64,000 nt of DNA, taken from contig JALJCS010000034.1 in the NCBI GenBank assembly GCA_023055355.1, positions 4,602,001 to 4,666,000 on the forward strand, written 5' to 3'. The notes under the pieces were generated by a model. The model ran no database searches, had not been told where the DNA came from, and saw only the letters and a list, made by a program, of their open reading frames with translations. The position numbers and the translations under genes were made by a program. Below, piece by piece: positions 1-16,549 of this stretch. This DNA is from Agelaius tricolor. Its lineage: Eukaryota > Chordata > Aves > Passeriformes > Icteridae. Position 1 is the first letter of the stretch, and each line of letters starts with the position of its first letter.

Positions 1-199
1 CAAGGTCTGCTGATCCTGTTTTGTCCTCATGCCAACGCTGCATTTTAGCTCAAGCACTTCTTTTTCTCTCCTTGGTTCTTAATTTCCTGATTTAGGAAAG
101 CAGATTCTTGGGGATTAAAGTGGGAGTGCCTCTTGTATTATCTGTTTGACATTCCATTGTGTTTTAGGAGTAATATTTTGTGTTGTTTGATGCCTTCAG
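1..199 (+). other. AFG2A: 3' end of upstream AFG2A intron
   Basis: This is intronic sequence that ends in the acceptor TGCCTTCAG at 191-199. The preceding region is T-rich. No coding exon is visible in it. The next exon starts in phase 0. Confidence 0.85.
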
Positions 200-455
200 G
201 AAGGCAGTGAAGGGCAGCTGTTGGTCCTTGGGGCCACCAACCGCCCCCACGCCCTGGACGCAGCGCTGCGCCGGCCGGGGCGTTTCGATAAGGAGATAGA
301 AATTGGAATTCCCAATGCCCAGGACCGTCTGGACATACTCCAGAAGCTTCTCAAGAAGGTTCCCCATTCGCTCACAGCAGAGCAGCTGGCACATCTGGCT
401 GACAGTGCACATGGTTATGTGGGTGCAGACCTGGCAGCCTTGTGCAAGGAAGCAG
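200..455 (+). CDS. AFG2A: AFG2A exon: D1 sensor 1, arginine fingers and D1 helical lid
   Basis: The exon starts after CAG at 197-199 with GAA in phase 0 and ends before GTAAGG at 456, leaving one base of a glycine codon. It encodes local residues 1-85 plus the split Gly86. Residues 10-16 (LGATNRP) hold the D1 sensor-1 asparagine (Asn14). [10 protein letters not shown] at 23-32 holds the two arginines (Arg25, Arg28) equivalent to the p97 arginine fingers that reach into the neighbouring subunit's ATP site. [10 protein letters not shown] at 69-78 is the sensor-2 region of the small helical lid. All are intact, so D1 should be able to hydrolyse ATP if the upstream exons are intact. The segment 239-290 is rich in CpG, unlike the flanking introns. 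Confidence 0.96.
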
Positions 456-1970
456 GTAAGGCTTTGTTTATCTTATTTAGGGTATTATTTTACTGTTAGT
501 CTCCTTATTAAAGCAAAAACAATCCACAGTCTGTGCTAATAGCTTTTGAAACACTGAAGATTTGTTAGTTTTTGTGCCAAAGCTCTTCCCAGGCAGATGG
601 GAAAAATTCTTTGAATATGAATAACTTTTAACATGTGGTGTTAAGATCAATAACCCTGGGGAATCCCCTGTGCCATTTCTAGGATCTTAGCTTGCTCTCA
701 GTAAACTGATGGTTTTGGGAGCTAACTAAGAGTTTTTATACTCTCTAGACAACCCCTTGCACACAAAAATCCTAAGTCACTCTTGCTGCACAGCTTGTCC
801 TGCAGGTCCTTGTTCCCAGGATGTGGAGGCAGTGGGCCTCAGGGGTGTTTCCTGTGTCTCCCTTCCATATTTTGTGCCTGTATTCCATTTCCCTGCAGAT
901 GAGGAGCTCCTGGCAGGGGCGAGGGCGCTGGGTGCACCTGGCTCAGGCTGTGCAGCAGAGCTGAGAGAGCTGCAGAGCACACTGTGAGCTGGGGGCTGGA
1001 ATGTGGCCCTTGGAGAATTATCCATGCCAAGGTTCAGTATGTTCCAGGGAATGCTTCACTTCTGTTTTCATTGGATGAAATATTGCAAGTATGCTCTATC
1101 AGTTCCTGGGCTTTGCCAGAGTGCATCTGCACAGTTTGAGCCTTGGAACTGCAATCTGCCCATGAGCAGCCCTTGAAAACAGCTGAGTCAAAATCCAACT
1201 GTCCGGCCCTGCTTACACACATTTGCTCCCTTGTAGCTCACAAATAAGTTTGCTGCATGTGCTGGTTACTTTTATTTCCTTTGGCACCGGGACAGCTTCC
1301 TCTGGCAGTGGCACAGAGCACGGATAATTCGTGCATCGGAACTGACTGTGAAGATGACAGATGTTTTATTAGGGGTGATGGCACCTGGAACAGCCAAGTC
1401 TTTGCTTGCCAGCCTGCAGGATTTTTAAGGGATAGTTCTCAAAGAGAAATTTGTGGAGTTTTTATGGATCAAGAAGAAAAAAATATATGAGATTATTTGT
1501 TTTCTAGTGCTTTCCTCTTGGCTTCAGTTGTGTTTTAAGCGCTGTTTTTAGTTAGAAAACATAATTTTTTTCCTGCTTGTATATACTTGTTAATAAAAAA
1601 GATTAAGTCCCTTTTTATTTTCCTTCCCCTGTGTTTTTGGAAGCCTGTCAGTCTGCCTGTGTCTCAGTCCTCAACTAGTAAACACTTAACTAATGTAATC
1701 TCAAGTTCTCAGTGAGAAGTGTTGTGGTTTCAATTCCAAACATGACCCAGCTGAGGCTTTTACTTATGCATGTGCAGAGGGATTCATAATCCAGCTGCAA
1801 ATAGATGATATTTACCCACTTCTTGAGGACCTCTTAGAAAATAAATCTGGAATGTTGTGCAGGTTGAGCATTGCATAGACAAAAACCTTCAGGCATCTTA
1901 CCTGTGACTGCTTGCAGGACATGGTGTTATCCAGGAGCTTTGCATCCAAAGGCAGTGGTGGGAATGAGGG

Positions 1971-2155
1971 GACGAGGATGTCTCCTTCCTGCTGCACTTC
2001 TTTCTTCGAGTTTGAATCCGTGCTGTCGGATTTCCCTGGCGTTTGTTACGGTGGGGTGACCTCTGCTGGGCAAAATACAGTCCAGCGCCGTTAACTCCTT
2101 GCAGCCCACGTGAAGCTTTCCTCCTCAAGAAGTTGCACAAGCATGAGTCAGTCGA
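1971..2155. promoter_or_regulatory. CpG cluster inside the intron (function unknown)
   Basis: About ten CpG dinucleotides fall in this 185-bp stretch, for example at 2007, 2019, 2027, 2040, 2049, 2086, 2089, 2106 and 2150. The surrounding intron has very few. The stretch also holds a CACGTG E-box near 2104. It may be a small unmethylated regulatory element or the remains of a recently inserted repeat. It lies about 90 bp upstream of the candidate recursive splice site. I see no TATA box or clear coding frame. Confidence 0.3.
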
Positions 2156-2213
2156 GCTGTTGCATAAACTGAATTTAGGTTGCTCATCATTAAGGAACGT
2201 TCTTAGTTGGAGA

Positions 2214-2252
2214 ATTTTTTTCTTTTTTTTTTTCTTTTTTTTCCAGGTAAGC
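2214..2252 (+). promoter_or_regulatory. AFG2A: Candidate recursive splice site (zero-length exon)
   Basis: A run of almost pure T (about 2214-2242, broken by two C) is followed by CCAG at 2243-2246 and immediately by GTAAGC at 2247-2252. This is a near-ideal 3' splice acceptor fused to a near-ideal 5' splice donor, the known form of ratchet points used to remove long introns stepwise. It lies 1.8 kb into an 11.4-kb intron on the sense strand of the gene. The alternative is a chance GTAAG after the poly(T) of a reverse-inserted retroposon. Use of the site cannot be shown from sequence alone. Confidence 0.35.
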
Positions 2253-2489
2253 TCTTTATCTGTTTTTTATATTACATTTTCAACACCTTGTAAAACATTA
2301 CTGCTTTCACTGGAGTTAAACTTAGCAAATAGTTTTATAATATACTGTTTCTCCTCAGCAGAGCATGATTCCTTCATATGGCAAATTTTCCAGTGTTTTG
2401 TCTTGTTTCTTGTGGTGTTCCAAGATGCATGGGCTCCTATTGCTTCACTTGAGAAACTCTGCTGTGGGCCAAGCTAGCTTGCTGTCCAG

Positions 2490-2781
2490 GAATGCTCTCT
2501 GATATTCAGCCTAAGCTTCCCTTGTTTAGTTTTATCCCATTATTTCTATTTACATCCTTGTATAACACGTTTGCTCTCCCTCCTTAGTGTTTACACCCTT
2601 CAGATATCTCTAGGCTGTTCTCATGTCCCCTACCTCCTCATTCATTACTGAGCCAAACTATAAATATTTAGCTCTTTTAATCTTTCCTCATAAATAAGTC
2701 CTTCCTGCCTTCCGAGAAATTGTGTTGATTTTTCTCTGAACTGCCTCCAGTTTGTCAATAACATTTTTGGTGATGTAGGCC
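2490..2781 (-). mobile_element. Degenerate CR1-type LINE fragment, antisense
   Basis: The + strand reads like the reverse complement of CR1 3' sequence. In order it has TTCAGCCTAAGCTTCCC, a CTCTTTTAATCTTTCCTCAT block, then a CTGCCTCCAGTTTGTCAATA block followed by an ACATTTTTGG segment. These match in order and spacing the well-known antisense CR1 phrases about catching up after TTTCCTCATA and CCAGTTTGTCC. The copy is old, with many substitutions and small gaps, and shows no intact reverse transcriptase frame. The boundaries are approximate. Confidence 0.6.
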
Positions 2782-5700
2782 TTAGAATTGAACATAACAT
2801 TTCATATATATGTATATTACATCATAAAACATGGTATAAACATGTAGGTAGGACATCTAATGCACATTTCTAAATGTCCAAAATGCTTGGTACTAAGACA
2901 GCATCTGAGTTAAGAATTCTTTCACAAATGTTAAGGTTATTTGTGCTACATTCAGACTTGATGTATGACTAAGTACAGGGGAAATGTGGAAACCAGCTTA
3001 GAAAAAGGATTTCAGAACTCAGGAATACATGTTCAGTTTTTGGCACAGGATTACTCTTGCTTGCTGATTCTATTTCTCTTGTGGTCTGTGGGAGACTCTC
3101 GAGTCCTGCATACCCCGATTATATCCTTAGGTTTGGGGCTGGAAATACTGCAAGTTTGCAAGCTAAATATGTTTATATTCTTAATACAAAGTTTAGATCA
3201 TTTTCCAGAGGACTCATCTTTCCTTATCTTTCTACTTCAACTCTGTTTTTTTAACACATGTATTGTGTATATACTGCTTATATAAACCAAGAGAGTAGTA
3301 ATTAGTGGCATGGTAAATGTAGTATTTGTAGGGCTTTTGCATCTCTAGTCAGGTTTCCTAAGATACTTCATTACAAAAGCTTTGATGTTTGCCTTCTATA
3401 TAATTCTGAAGACCATTTGTTAATGGAAAGTAAATAACCATTGTAGAATTAAACATATTCCAACTGTTTTTTTGGCAGAAGTTGTTTGTTCTCCAGTGCA
3501 AGATTTGCTTAGTGGTACTGCTGGGGTCAGACAGTCAAGTTTCATGTTCTGTTCAGCAACTCTGCATTTCATGAGAATTTTGAAGAACTTTTGGGGGCCT
3601 GTAATGTCCATTTTGTGTTGGATGTTTCTAGGCCCCTCTGACTATGGTGTGTGCAGAATTGTGATGGAATGTATGCTGGGATGAGCAGGAAGAGGAAGAA
3701 GGGACAAGAAATTTGGAGAATCTGTGCAGTGTGATCTGGACTTTCCCAAACAGGGTATTGTGACCAAAACTCATGACACCTTTATATGGAGATGCTTATA
3801 ATAATCAGCTAAGAGTGGTTTTATTTTTATAAAGAAGATACACTGAAGATACAGTTCTAGCCTCTCACCAAAATGAAACCCCAAAACTGATTTTTATAGG
3901 ATATCTGCATGTTCAAGGTTACAATATTTGTGGTGGCTACACTGGAGAAATTAGGATTTGCTGTGATTCTCTGCTGCCTAGCAAGATACTTGAGATTTCC
4001 TCAGAAGGTAACAGCCAAATGTGATGAACCTGCAGATTCCATGCTGGGCACTGGGCCACATCCTGGGGACATCAGCTTGCACTGGGCTCCTCTTGCTAGA
4101 CTCCTGAGGACCTGAGTACCATCCAAGGGATTCACACACAGAATTCCTGACAAGGAAAGGGCTGATTTATGTGTGTAGCTGAGAAAGTCATGTTCTTTAG
4201 GTTGGGAGAGGTCTACTGTATCCTCAATTATTTAGTAGACTGGTTTTTAGTGTGAACAGCTGCCTTCTGAATTGTTTTATCTCAAGCAGAGGAGTATATA
4301 GAAGATAGACTGCCATATCCTGGCATATAATATCAGTGTTTGTATGACCTTGAGATCTTGATGCTTCTCCTTTATTTAATTTGCCGTGTGGTTTTTTATT
4401 AATTACCTAAAAAACTATAATGGTTTTAATTTATTGGTGAAGATAAGCACTGTACTTCTTTTTTAAAAGAACCAAAACATATGAAATGTTAATTATGTAG
4501 CAGGGACATGAATGGTATAAACTGTACTGAATGTTAGAAGATGCTTAGCAACAAAGGCTTCCAAATATAGCAATTTATTATAAACTTATCCTTCTATGGC
4601 TGCCTGTAGCATTTCAAGAGGGTGAATATAAATATAGCTTGATTTCTTCAACGAGTGGGTTCGGTCATATTGTTTACAGAGAAAGGAAGTATTTGCTTTG
4701 TGACTCTCAGAATTTATCTTGAACATCCTTGTTCATTACACATCATTTCAGTGTGCTGATATAAAACACTTGGGCTGTGATAAGATAGCATCATGAGGAG
4801 AGGAAGAACAAATGGCTTTGTTTAAATAGTGGTCACTCTGGCAAGAACATTGATTTGCTTCCAGTAAGGATGCTGCAACCACTGAGACTTTGAGACTTCT
4901 GTGAAAGAGGCACTGGTGACTTTGTTTTGCATCATAAATTCTTTAATTGCCTAAAAAAGGTATCACCCTGCTTAGCCTTTAGGATTAGAATGGTTTACTG
5001 GCTTGAGCTCTCTGTTACAAAAGAATCTTTGAGAAATAAGAGGTTGAGATGGATTTTTGACCAGTATGAATCAGCATTACTCTGCTGAATCTGTGAAGCC
5101 ACTTTCCTAGGCATGTGATAATGGTCAACAGAGTCAATTGTTGGTCAACAGTTGTGAGTCTCGTGCTCATAACTTTGAGTCCTGTTGTTTGGAGATCTTG
5201 GCTGTGCTGTTCATTTGCCCATTTAATTATCCCTGCATTCTGGTGAATAATCCAGGGTGGTGAGGCTTTGTGCTGTTTAATCCATAATGATTTTATGTGG
5301 ATATTAGATCTGTAAAGGCGTGATTTATTATTTATTTAGGAGCGTACTGTACTTAGCTTTTTGTTGGAGCTGAGAAATTTCCTGCTGTTTCTTCTACCCC
5401 CCCCAAAAAAAAGATTTTCTGCAGTCCACTTGCATTAAAAGTAAGAATTAATAATCAATCATCAACTGAAGGTCTGTCTGCTAGGATTTTTCTGGTTTTC
5501 CCTGTCATTGGTGGGGAAGAGAACTCCCCTGAAGCCCAGGAATGTCTCTTTGTTAGACCTGTGTGGCTTTTCCCCCCCAGCTCCTGCAGTTGTGGTAGCC
5601 TGGCCACCTGCAGGAAACATGAGCCGTGTGGGCTAATGTGATTAACAGTGCGGCTCTGTGCACCCCGAGGAGCAGCCCCTGACTGCTCTTTCAGCCAGAC

Positions 5701-7636
5701 AAACGCTGCCTTCAGTCCCTGCCTTCCCAGCCTCCTATCTCCCATCGAGCTCTTCCTTTCAGCTCAGCCACTGCCCTGATCAAACAGCCCAGTGTTAGGG
5801 CATCAAGAAGATCCGGCCTTTCTTGAAGCCATAAAGATTCTGAACCTTTCCCAGCACTGTCTGGACCCGGGTTCTGCTGGGGGTGTGCAGCAAATGTAGA
5901 TGTTTTTCTTGGATTGTACTGCTCAATGTAGGAATGTGGGCTTGAGGTGCTGTTGAAAATGCAGATTTTGACACAGGCAGTTGATGACCAAGGCAATGGG
6001 ATTGTTTGTTTTGCAGGGTGGTTTTTGGTTTGCTTTCTAATTAACTGACTGCAGTTGCAGTGCTTCCCTTTTCCAATCTGTTTGACATGCTATAATTATT
6101 TTATTCCCTTATGGAATAGAGACTGAAAATACCAAGTCTCTGTTGTTATTTATTTATTAGTAGCAGGGACAAATATTGAAGCTATGCTGTTGCAAACAAT
6201 CTGCTATTGCATTATCTAACTGAGTACTGGTTCCCATGTGACATTAAAAATGAGGTGGGAAAGGCTGCTTGCCTTTTTGTGAAAAGGTCATGTAGAAAAT
6301 GTGGGAGTTTGGGGAATATTAATAACATATCTAGTCAGATGGTCAATATGAAAAAAAAGTGTTATGAAATTTTTGCAGAAAGGGCAGAATATTGGATTTT
6401 GAAATGCACCGAAAAGCACAGACATGATATAAAAGTCAAGATACAAATGAATTTTTGTACTGGGACAACTTGAGTTTTCTGGCACTGTGCTCCATCACTC
6501 TAATTTATGGTGTAAGGAGAGCAAGAAAATCTAATGCCCATGTTCAGTGTTAAGAGTGTGAAGTTGGTGCTGTGTTCTGTGGGGTTTAAGTCGGGTCCCT
6601 GAAGCACAGGGTGTTTCTAAACCGATGCACTTGCCTGAGCAAGTTAGGAGCAAGTGGGCCCTTGCTTGCACAAACACATGGCAGAGCAGTGTGGCTTTTT
6701 TGGCCTCTGTAACATGGATTTTAGGATTGTTTCTTCCAGCAGAAGCTTGGAATGATGGCTTTTCTGCAGAACTGGCTACATCTACAGCAATGCCGGTGCA
6801 CGCTGTGTTGGTTTTTGGAGTTATTTTTTTCTTAAAGAAAATCTTTGCTCATTTTTTTTGTTTGTTTTGTAACACTACTTGATTTTTGGTTTTGCACGAG
6901 GAACATTGCACTCACTGCAGTCAGGGCATGTGAACTTTTGGTTTTCATCATAACTAATTTTAAGTGTGTGTTTATCTGAAACCTGCAGCTGATTGGATGA
7001 TGGGATTGCTGACTTCATGCACACAGTTGTGGGTTGAGTGCTTAATAATCTGTTTAAAGCTCATCCCATTCTGCCTTCTGATATTTATATAAATAGGAAA
7101 TAGGGATTATTTTTTCAGAAGAGTTGATCAATAGCTGTAACTAATTTTAAATGAACCTTCTTGGCAGATGTCACCATGTTCTTGCTTCTGCAGCTTGAGT
7201 GGTATGAAAGAAATTATGTTATTCATGTGTGGCAATGCAGTTAGTAGGCATTTGTATGTGGAATGACTGGTTACTATTGGGGGATACAGCTTAAACATTT
7301 TCAGGCAAAGTTTTCATAAGTCTCCTGCCTTTAATTTTTAGCTGTATCCCTTGCCAACATTCCTAATTACAATTAGACTGGGCAGTTAGCCATTAGCTGT
7401 TGCTTATTGTCTCTCTGCCCTTGCTGTTCTGGTAGCCTGGCAGTGCTTATTTTTCTCCTCACACACGTGTGCCCACCCTTAGGTACATTTATGTCTGGGA
7501 GCAGGCTAGGAACAGGCAGTCTGGTATTCCTTGTTTCCCTCTGTTGTCACAGAGCCGGGATAAATGACGTGTGTGTGTGCCTGATCTGTGAATAAACCGT
7601 TTCCTCTACGAAAGAAGTTCTGAAAATGCAGTTCCT

Positions 7637-7652
7637 CCTTCCTTCCTTCCTT
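7637..7652. repeat. (CCTT)4 microsatellite
   Basis: Four perfect CCTT units stand in a pyrimidine-rich stretch of the intron. The array is short and probably only mildly polymorphic. Confidence 0.8.
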
Positions 7653-10600
7653 GCCCTCCCCTGTCACACCTCTCAGCAGCTCCACAGACATGTTCCAGCA
7701 AATGTCAGGGCTCTTCAGGAAGGACTATAAATCGTGGATATAATCCCTGCAGTAGGTTAGTGCTCAGGTTAGCCCAGTGAACTTGCAATGTTATGGTTAC
7801 AAGGGATTTAAGGGCATTATCTTTCCTGTGCAAACAGTGCATGGAAGTTCTTCAGGGATTTTCCCCATATAGCTCTGGCAGCTAAAGACAGATTGCAGAA
7901 TATGGTTTTGAGAGCAAAAAGTCAAGGTTTTTGCTTCCTGACTTTTTTTCCCTAATGCAGTTTTATGTATGGGTTAAATTAAAAAAAAGTTTAAAATACA
8001 TATTTAAACTGACTTTAACTTATATGAAGTGCTTTTTCTATGCATAAACCTGTTAAATTTTGAAGTGTAGTATGTAAAGATCTGGAAGTAGAGGAAGATG
8101 CCCCCTCCAGTGCCATAAGAAAGCTGGGGTCTTACCCATCCGTGCCCCTCTCTTGAGCATTCCACTGCCAGCCACGGGGCAGAGGATCACGTTGGATCTG
8201 ACTGGGAGAAATGGTGTGTGTCTTCTGGGTTTGGCCAGAAGAATTTGGGAGGGAAATGCCAGATCAGCAGAGAAAGAAGAAACATCTACTCTTGTAAACA
8301 ATCTTACAAGAAGATAACAATTTCTTTGAAGCTACTTAAAAATCCTGGTGTTGGGATTCTGGTGGAGTAAGTCCAGACAGGATGGATTTGCAAAAGGAAT
8401 AGCTGATGGGCAGCAAAAGATGCATGATTAACCATTTTGTTGGGCTCAGTTTATTTCCTCAAGTGCTGTGTATATATTCTGTTTTGGAAACCTAAAGTAT
8501 ATATGTTGGTCATTCTGAGTGGCTGCTTCCTATTATTTACAGTGCTGTGTAATTATACACAGACTCTGACAAATAATAGCAGTGTCGTGGGATCTATTTT
8601 TAGGCTCAGCTATTTGTTATTATGACCTAATGTGCCAAAACTTAGCCAAGCTATGAGCAAGAAAATCTTACAGGCAGACAATGCTGTTGACCTTGTGCAT
8701 AGCCTGGTACCAAAGAAGGATCATCTGTACCAGGACAGGGCGTTCTGCTGGGTTTTTCCCCTTTGTCCACTTGGTTTCCTCTGTTCTAGACAGACAGGAT
8801 GAGTTGGTGAGGTAGAGCACACAGTTGCTGGGCTGGAACAAACTGTTTATTTTCCATTGTTTGTAATCATGCATGCCTTATTATGCTGCTCTTTTTTTTT
8901 TTTCCCTTTTCCTTTTTATTTTATTTAATTTTTTTTGTTTAAACCGGGGTTTTCCATTGCCACTTCACTGAGGATCGGTGTTGTTCACTGTCCCTTTGCT
9001 CAAAATAGATATCTTGTGCCTGTGTAAAGTGCCACTGACCCTTCAGCACTTGAGTCCTTCCTCCCCTCATGAAGGTCTGGAATAAAACAGGGAAAACCCA
9101 CTCTCCCACTTCTGAGCCCACCCAGGCACTGCCAAAGGGGTTATTGGAAATCATTAACCCTGAAGAATGGAGTAACATCTGAAAAAACAGCAAGCAGAGC
9201 TGAAACAAGTGCTGTGCTCAGAGCCAGTTCACAGCAATGACATTGTGGTCAACCCAGAGCATTCCCATGTGGAAGACACCCAGGTGCCTGATGTTTTCCG
9301 AGGTGTTCCTATCTGTATCTGCATTATAACTTGTGTAGTGGTGAGCGTGGCTTTGCTCTAAGATTCCATCTCTTTTGCCTCTGCAGTGCTTCTGGCAGCA
9401 GGGTTTGCATCCTACCCTGCATTTCCTTACATTAAGTCCATCTTTCAGCATCTCGAGACAAGGATGTGTTTTCCTGCCTCTGGCAAGCCCCTGGCTGTAT
9501 CCTTCTCCTGTTACTGAGGCTCCCTCCCCCACCCCTCTTGTTAGAGGTCAATCTGAAGTGCAGGAAAGAATGATTATGATAACAGGAGGAAACAGGAAGA
9601 ATCATGCTTTCTTTTTCAATCTGTTTTTTATTATTGTTTTAATGTAAAACATTGTTTCAATTAAATGCTGACCTGTGCAGTGGCGTGTGCGTGCACATGC
9701 TGAAATGAATTCCGGCTTTGTTTGGAAAGCTGTGACCTCTTTATTCCTGTTCTGGATCAAGGCTGTTGCCTTTCAAACCCGCTGCTGAGGACTGAAATTT
9801 CACTCGTACTCCTCGTAAGCACTGGCTGTAACAAATCTTAAGAGCAGTGGTCTCCTTGGGCATTTTTATTTGGTGTTCTCTCTCAATTTTTAAAATAAAC
9901 GTGCTTGGTTTTAAGACTTACTCATGTCAGGGAAAAAAAAAATAACCATGACATTTAAAATGCCTCAAATGAGTACTTGGTGGAGTAGTTATAGAAATAA
10001 GTGGATGTCTTCATCATTTACTTGCTTTCTCTATGCCTTAATTTTGTGTGATGTTATTTACTTGCATTTTTTTAAACTGAGATTCCCATGTGAATTGACT
10101 GCCCTGGAAGAAATTAGAAGACTGGACCCCAATGCCCACTCCCACCCCACTAAGTCTTAGCTGCAATGACACTGGAATAGTATGTTGAGTTTGTTATTTG
10201 TTTGGATAAAAATTTTAAATCTGGGGGGGGTGAATCTATGCTGTGTCATTTCAGTTGTTTGTTTTGGTTTTTCTTTGCTTAAAATGAACTTCTTTGGAGG
10301 AAGGAAGAAGTGGGTGAGAAATTTGCCTGAGTTGTTAAAATGAGTCAGTTACATTTTATACTTGTCCTCTGGTGACCAGATTTTCATTTTTCTCCTTGGC
10401 CTCATGGAATGTTTTTATTTATATATCTTATTAGTTTTGGATGTTCTGTGTAAGGGGAAACCTGAAATACAAACTTTTTTCCTTTCTGTTATTGTATTAA
10501 GAGCCTGCGTATTGGATGCAGGTGCTCCGACTCTGCCATAATTGGCACTTTATGGAGAGACACCAGCTGTACTGCTTCACAGGGGACGTATTATATCTCT

Positions 10601-11896
10601 TCACACATTGTATATATTGTAGGAAATGCAGAATTCCTGTCATTGTCAGAAACTTTGCATGTCTGCATCTACCAGTGCCTCTGCAGAGAAAAAAAAAGAC
10701 AACAATCTGCTGAAAGTTAAAACCACGTCTATTTTCAGAAACGGCTTATCCCTTTTATTGTCCTTTCATGTAGCACTAATTGATGTTTTGTTTGGTTAAA
10801 TATAGAAGAGACTTAACAAATGTTTGTCTTTTTATGGTCATGCAAGGTGAGCTGGTGTGGTATGAAGTGCTGCATTTGTTTTGGAACACATGGCAACAGA
10901 TACTGCATATCTGGATGTGTGTGTACCTGCACATAAAATTATACTCATCACGGAATAATATACCAAAAAAAAAAAGTTTAACATTTTCAGTCACTGGACA
11001 GGTTTGGAAGCAGAAGCAATAAAACTCTAAATTATATTAGGCCTTAAAAGGGATAATTATAGAGAGGAAACAATCCTGCTTTTGGGCATCTTACACAACA
11101 GGAGCTTCAGTTGCTGTCTTGGGAATGCCTGGGAGCTGCCAGTGGTAGCTCTCGGCCCTGCCTGAGGAATATTGATGTATTGATGTGTGAGTAGGTGGGA
11201 CTTGTGTGGTTTCTGAGGGATTGATTTATAGGAGGGAACTAGGAATTAGTATCAAGATTTATAGATGCTGTATGTGAGTGATTTGTCCAAACAAAAGAGT
11301 GGGTAAAAGCTCTGCCTGCTTTTGAAAAGTGTAATTGCTGAAGGGAACAAAGAGCTATTGAGTGTCACAGGGAATGTTTGTTCCATATCAAGAAAAATGC
11401 AGGTGTCTGGCATCTTATTATATGGGAAAATATGGTTCCAATGGAAGTTAAAGCAATCTCATCAGGTTTTTTTAAAAAGTTTTGAAGATACTGTCCTGAT
11501 AATAGAGAGGTGGGTGAGGTTGTGGATTTCTTGTGAGCTGATTTAGCATGTCCTTGAATGTTCATTGTCCTGCTTCCTCTGTGGTTTAGAAATGTGTTCA
11601 CATCAATGTATGGACATTTGGAGAGTTTCACCCCTGGGAAAAGGGGAACAAGGCTGTTTCATTCTGTCTTTTGGAACAGATAGAATTTATATTCTGTCTG
11701 TGGTTGTTAAATCCCCTTTTTTGTGCTCTCTTTTCAGAAATGTCTTGCGTGTTTTTTGACGTAGTTCAGGCCCAGCACTGAGACACTTTGGAGCATCACT
11801 TCCTTCCCAGTGCTGCAGTGTGTTTGTGTGTGGGACACTGTGCTCCTGAGAAGCAGGAGGAAGCCTACCTCTTTCCATGTTTCCTTGTTCCTCTAG

Positions 11897-12051
11897 GTTT
11901 GCGCGCGCTGCGGAGAGCGCTGGGGAAGAGGCCCGGCCTGTGGGACGCCGCCGTGGCTGGGTCAGTGATGATTGCCTTCAATGACTTCCTGCAGGGGATG
12001 AAGGATGTCAGGCCCAGCGCCATGAGGGAGGTGGCAATTGATGTGCCAAAA
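11897..12051 (+). CDS. AFG2A: AFG2A exon: end of D1 and D1-D2 linker
   Basis: The exon starts after CTCTAG at 11891-11896 with GT, completing the split Gly86, and ends in phase 0 before GTAAGT at 12052. It encodes local residues 87-137. [17 protein letters not shown] continues the helical lid of D1. The stretch [19 protein letters not shown] leads into the linker, and AIDVPK ends just before the VSWSDIGGL start of D2. The first half of the exon differs most from what I recall of mammalian AFG2A, while the second half (RPSAMRE, DVP) is close. About nine CpGs are packed into the first 64 bases. As in p97, this region couples D1 and D2. The identification depends on frame continuity as well as similarity, and both agree. 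Confidence 0.93.

Positions 12052-16549
<4,498 letters not shown>

Larger units (their letters stand above)
456..11896 (+). other. AFG2A: AFG2A intron, 11.4 kb, phase 1
   Basis: The intron is bounded by GTAAGG at 456 and CTCTAG ending at 11896. It is AT-leaning and contains no frame that I recognise as a gene. It holds an antisense CR1 fragment (about 2490-2781), a CpG cluster (about 1970-2155), a candidate recursive splice site (2246), a CCTT microsatellite (7637-7652) and several homopolymer tracts (for example near 5400, 8890 and 10220). Outside these I see no structured element in it. Confidence 0.85.

Noticed and set aside
2043..2477. 144-codon + strand frame across the T tract
   Set aside because: It is mostly a Phe run encoded by poly(T) and low-complexity sequence. 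It is not a plausible protein.
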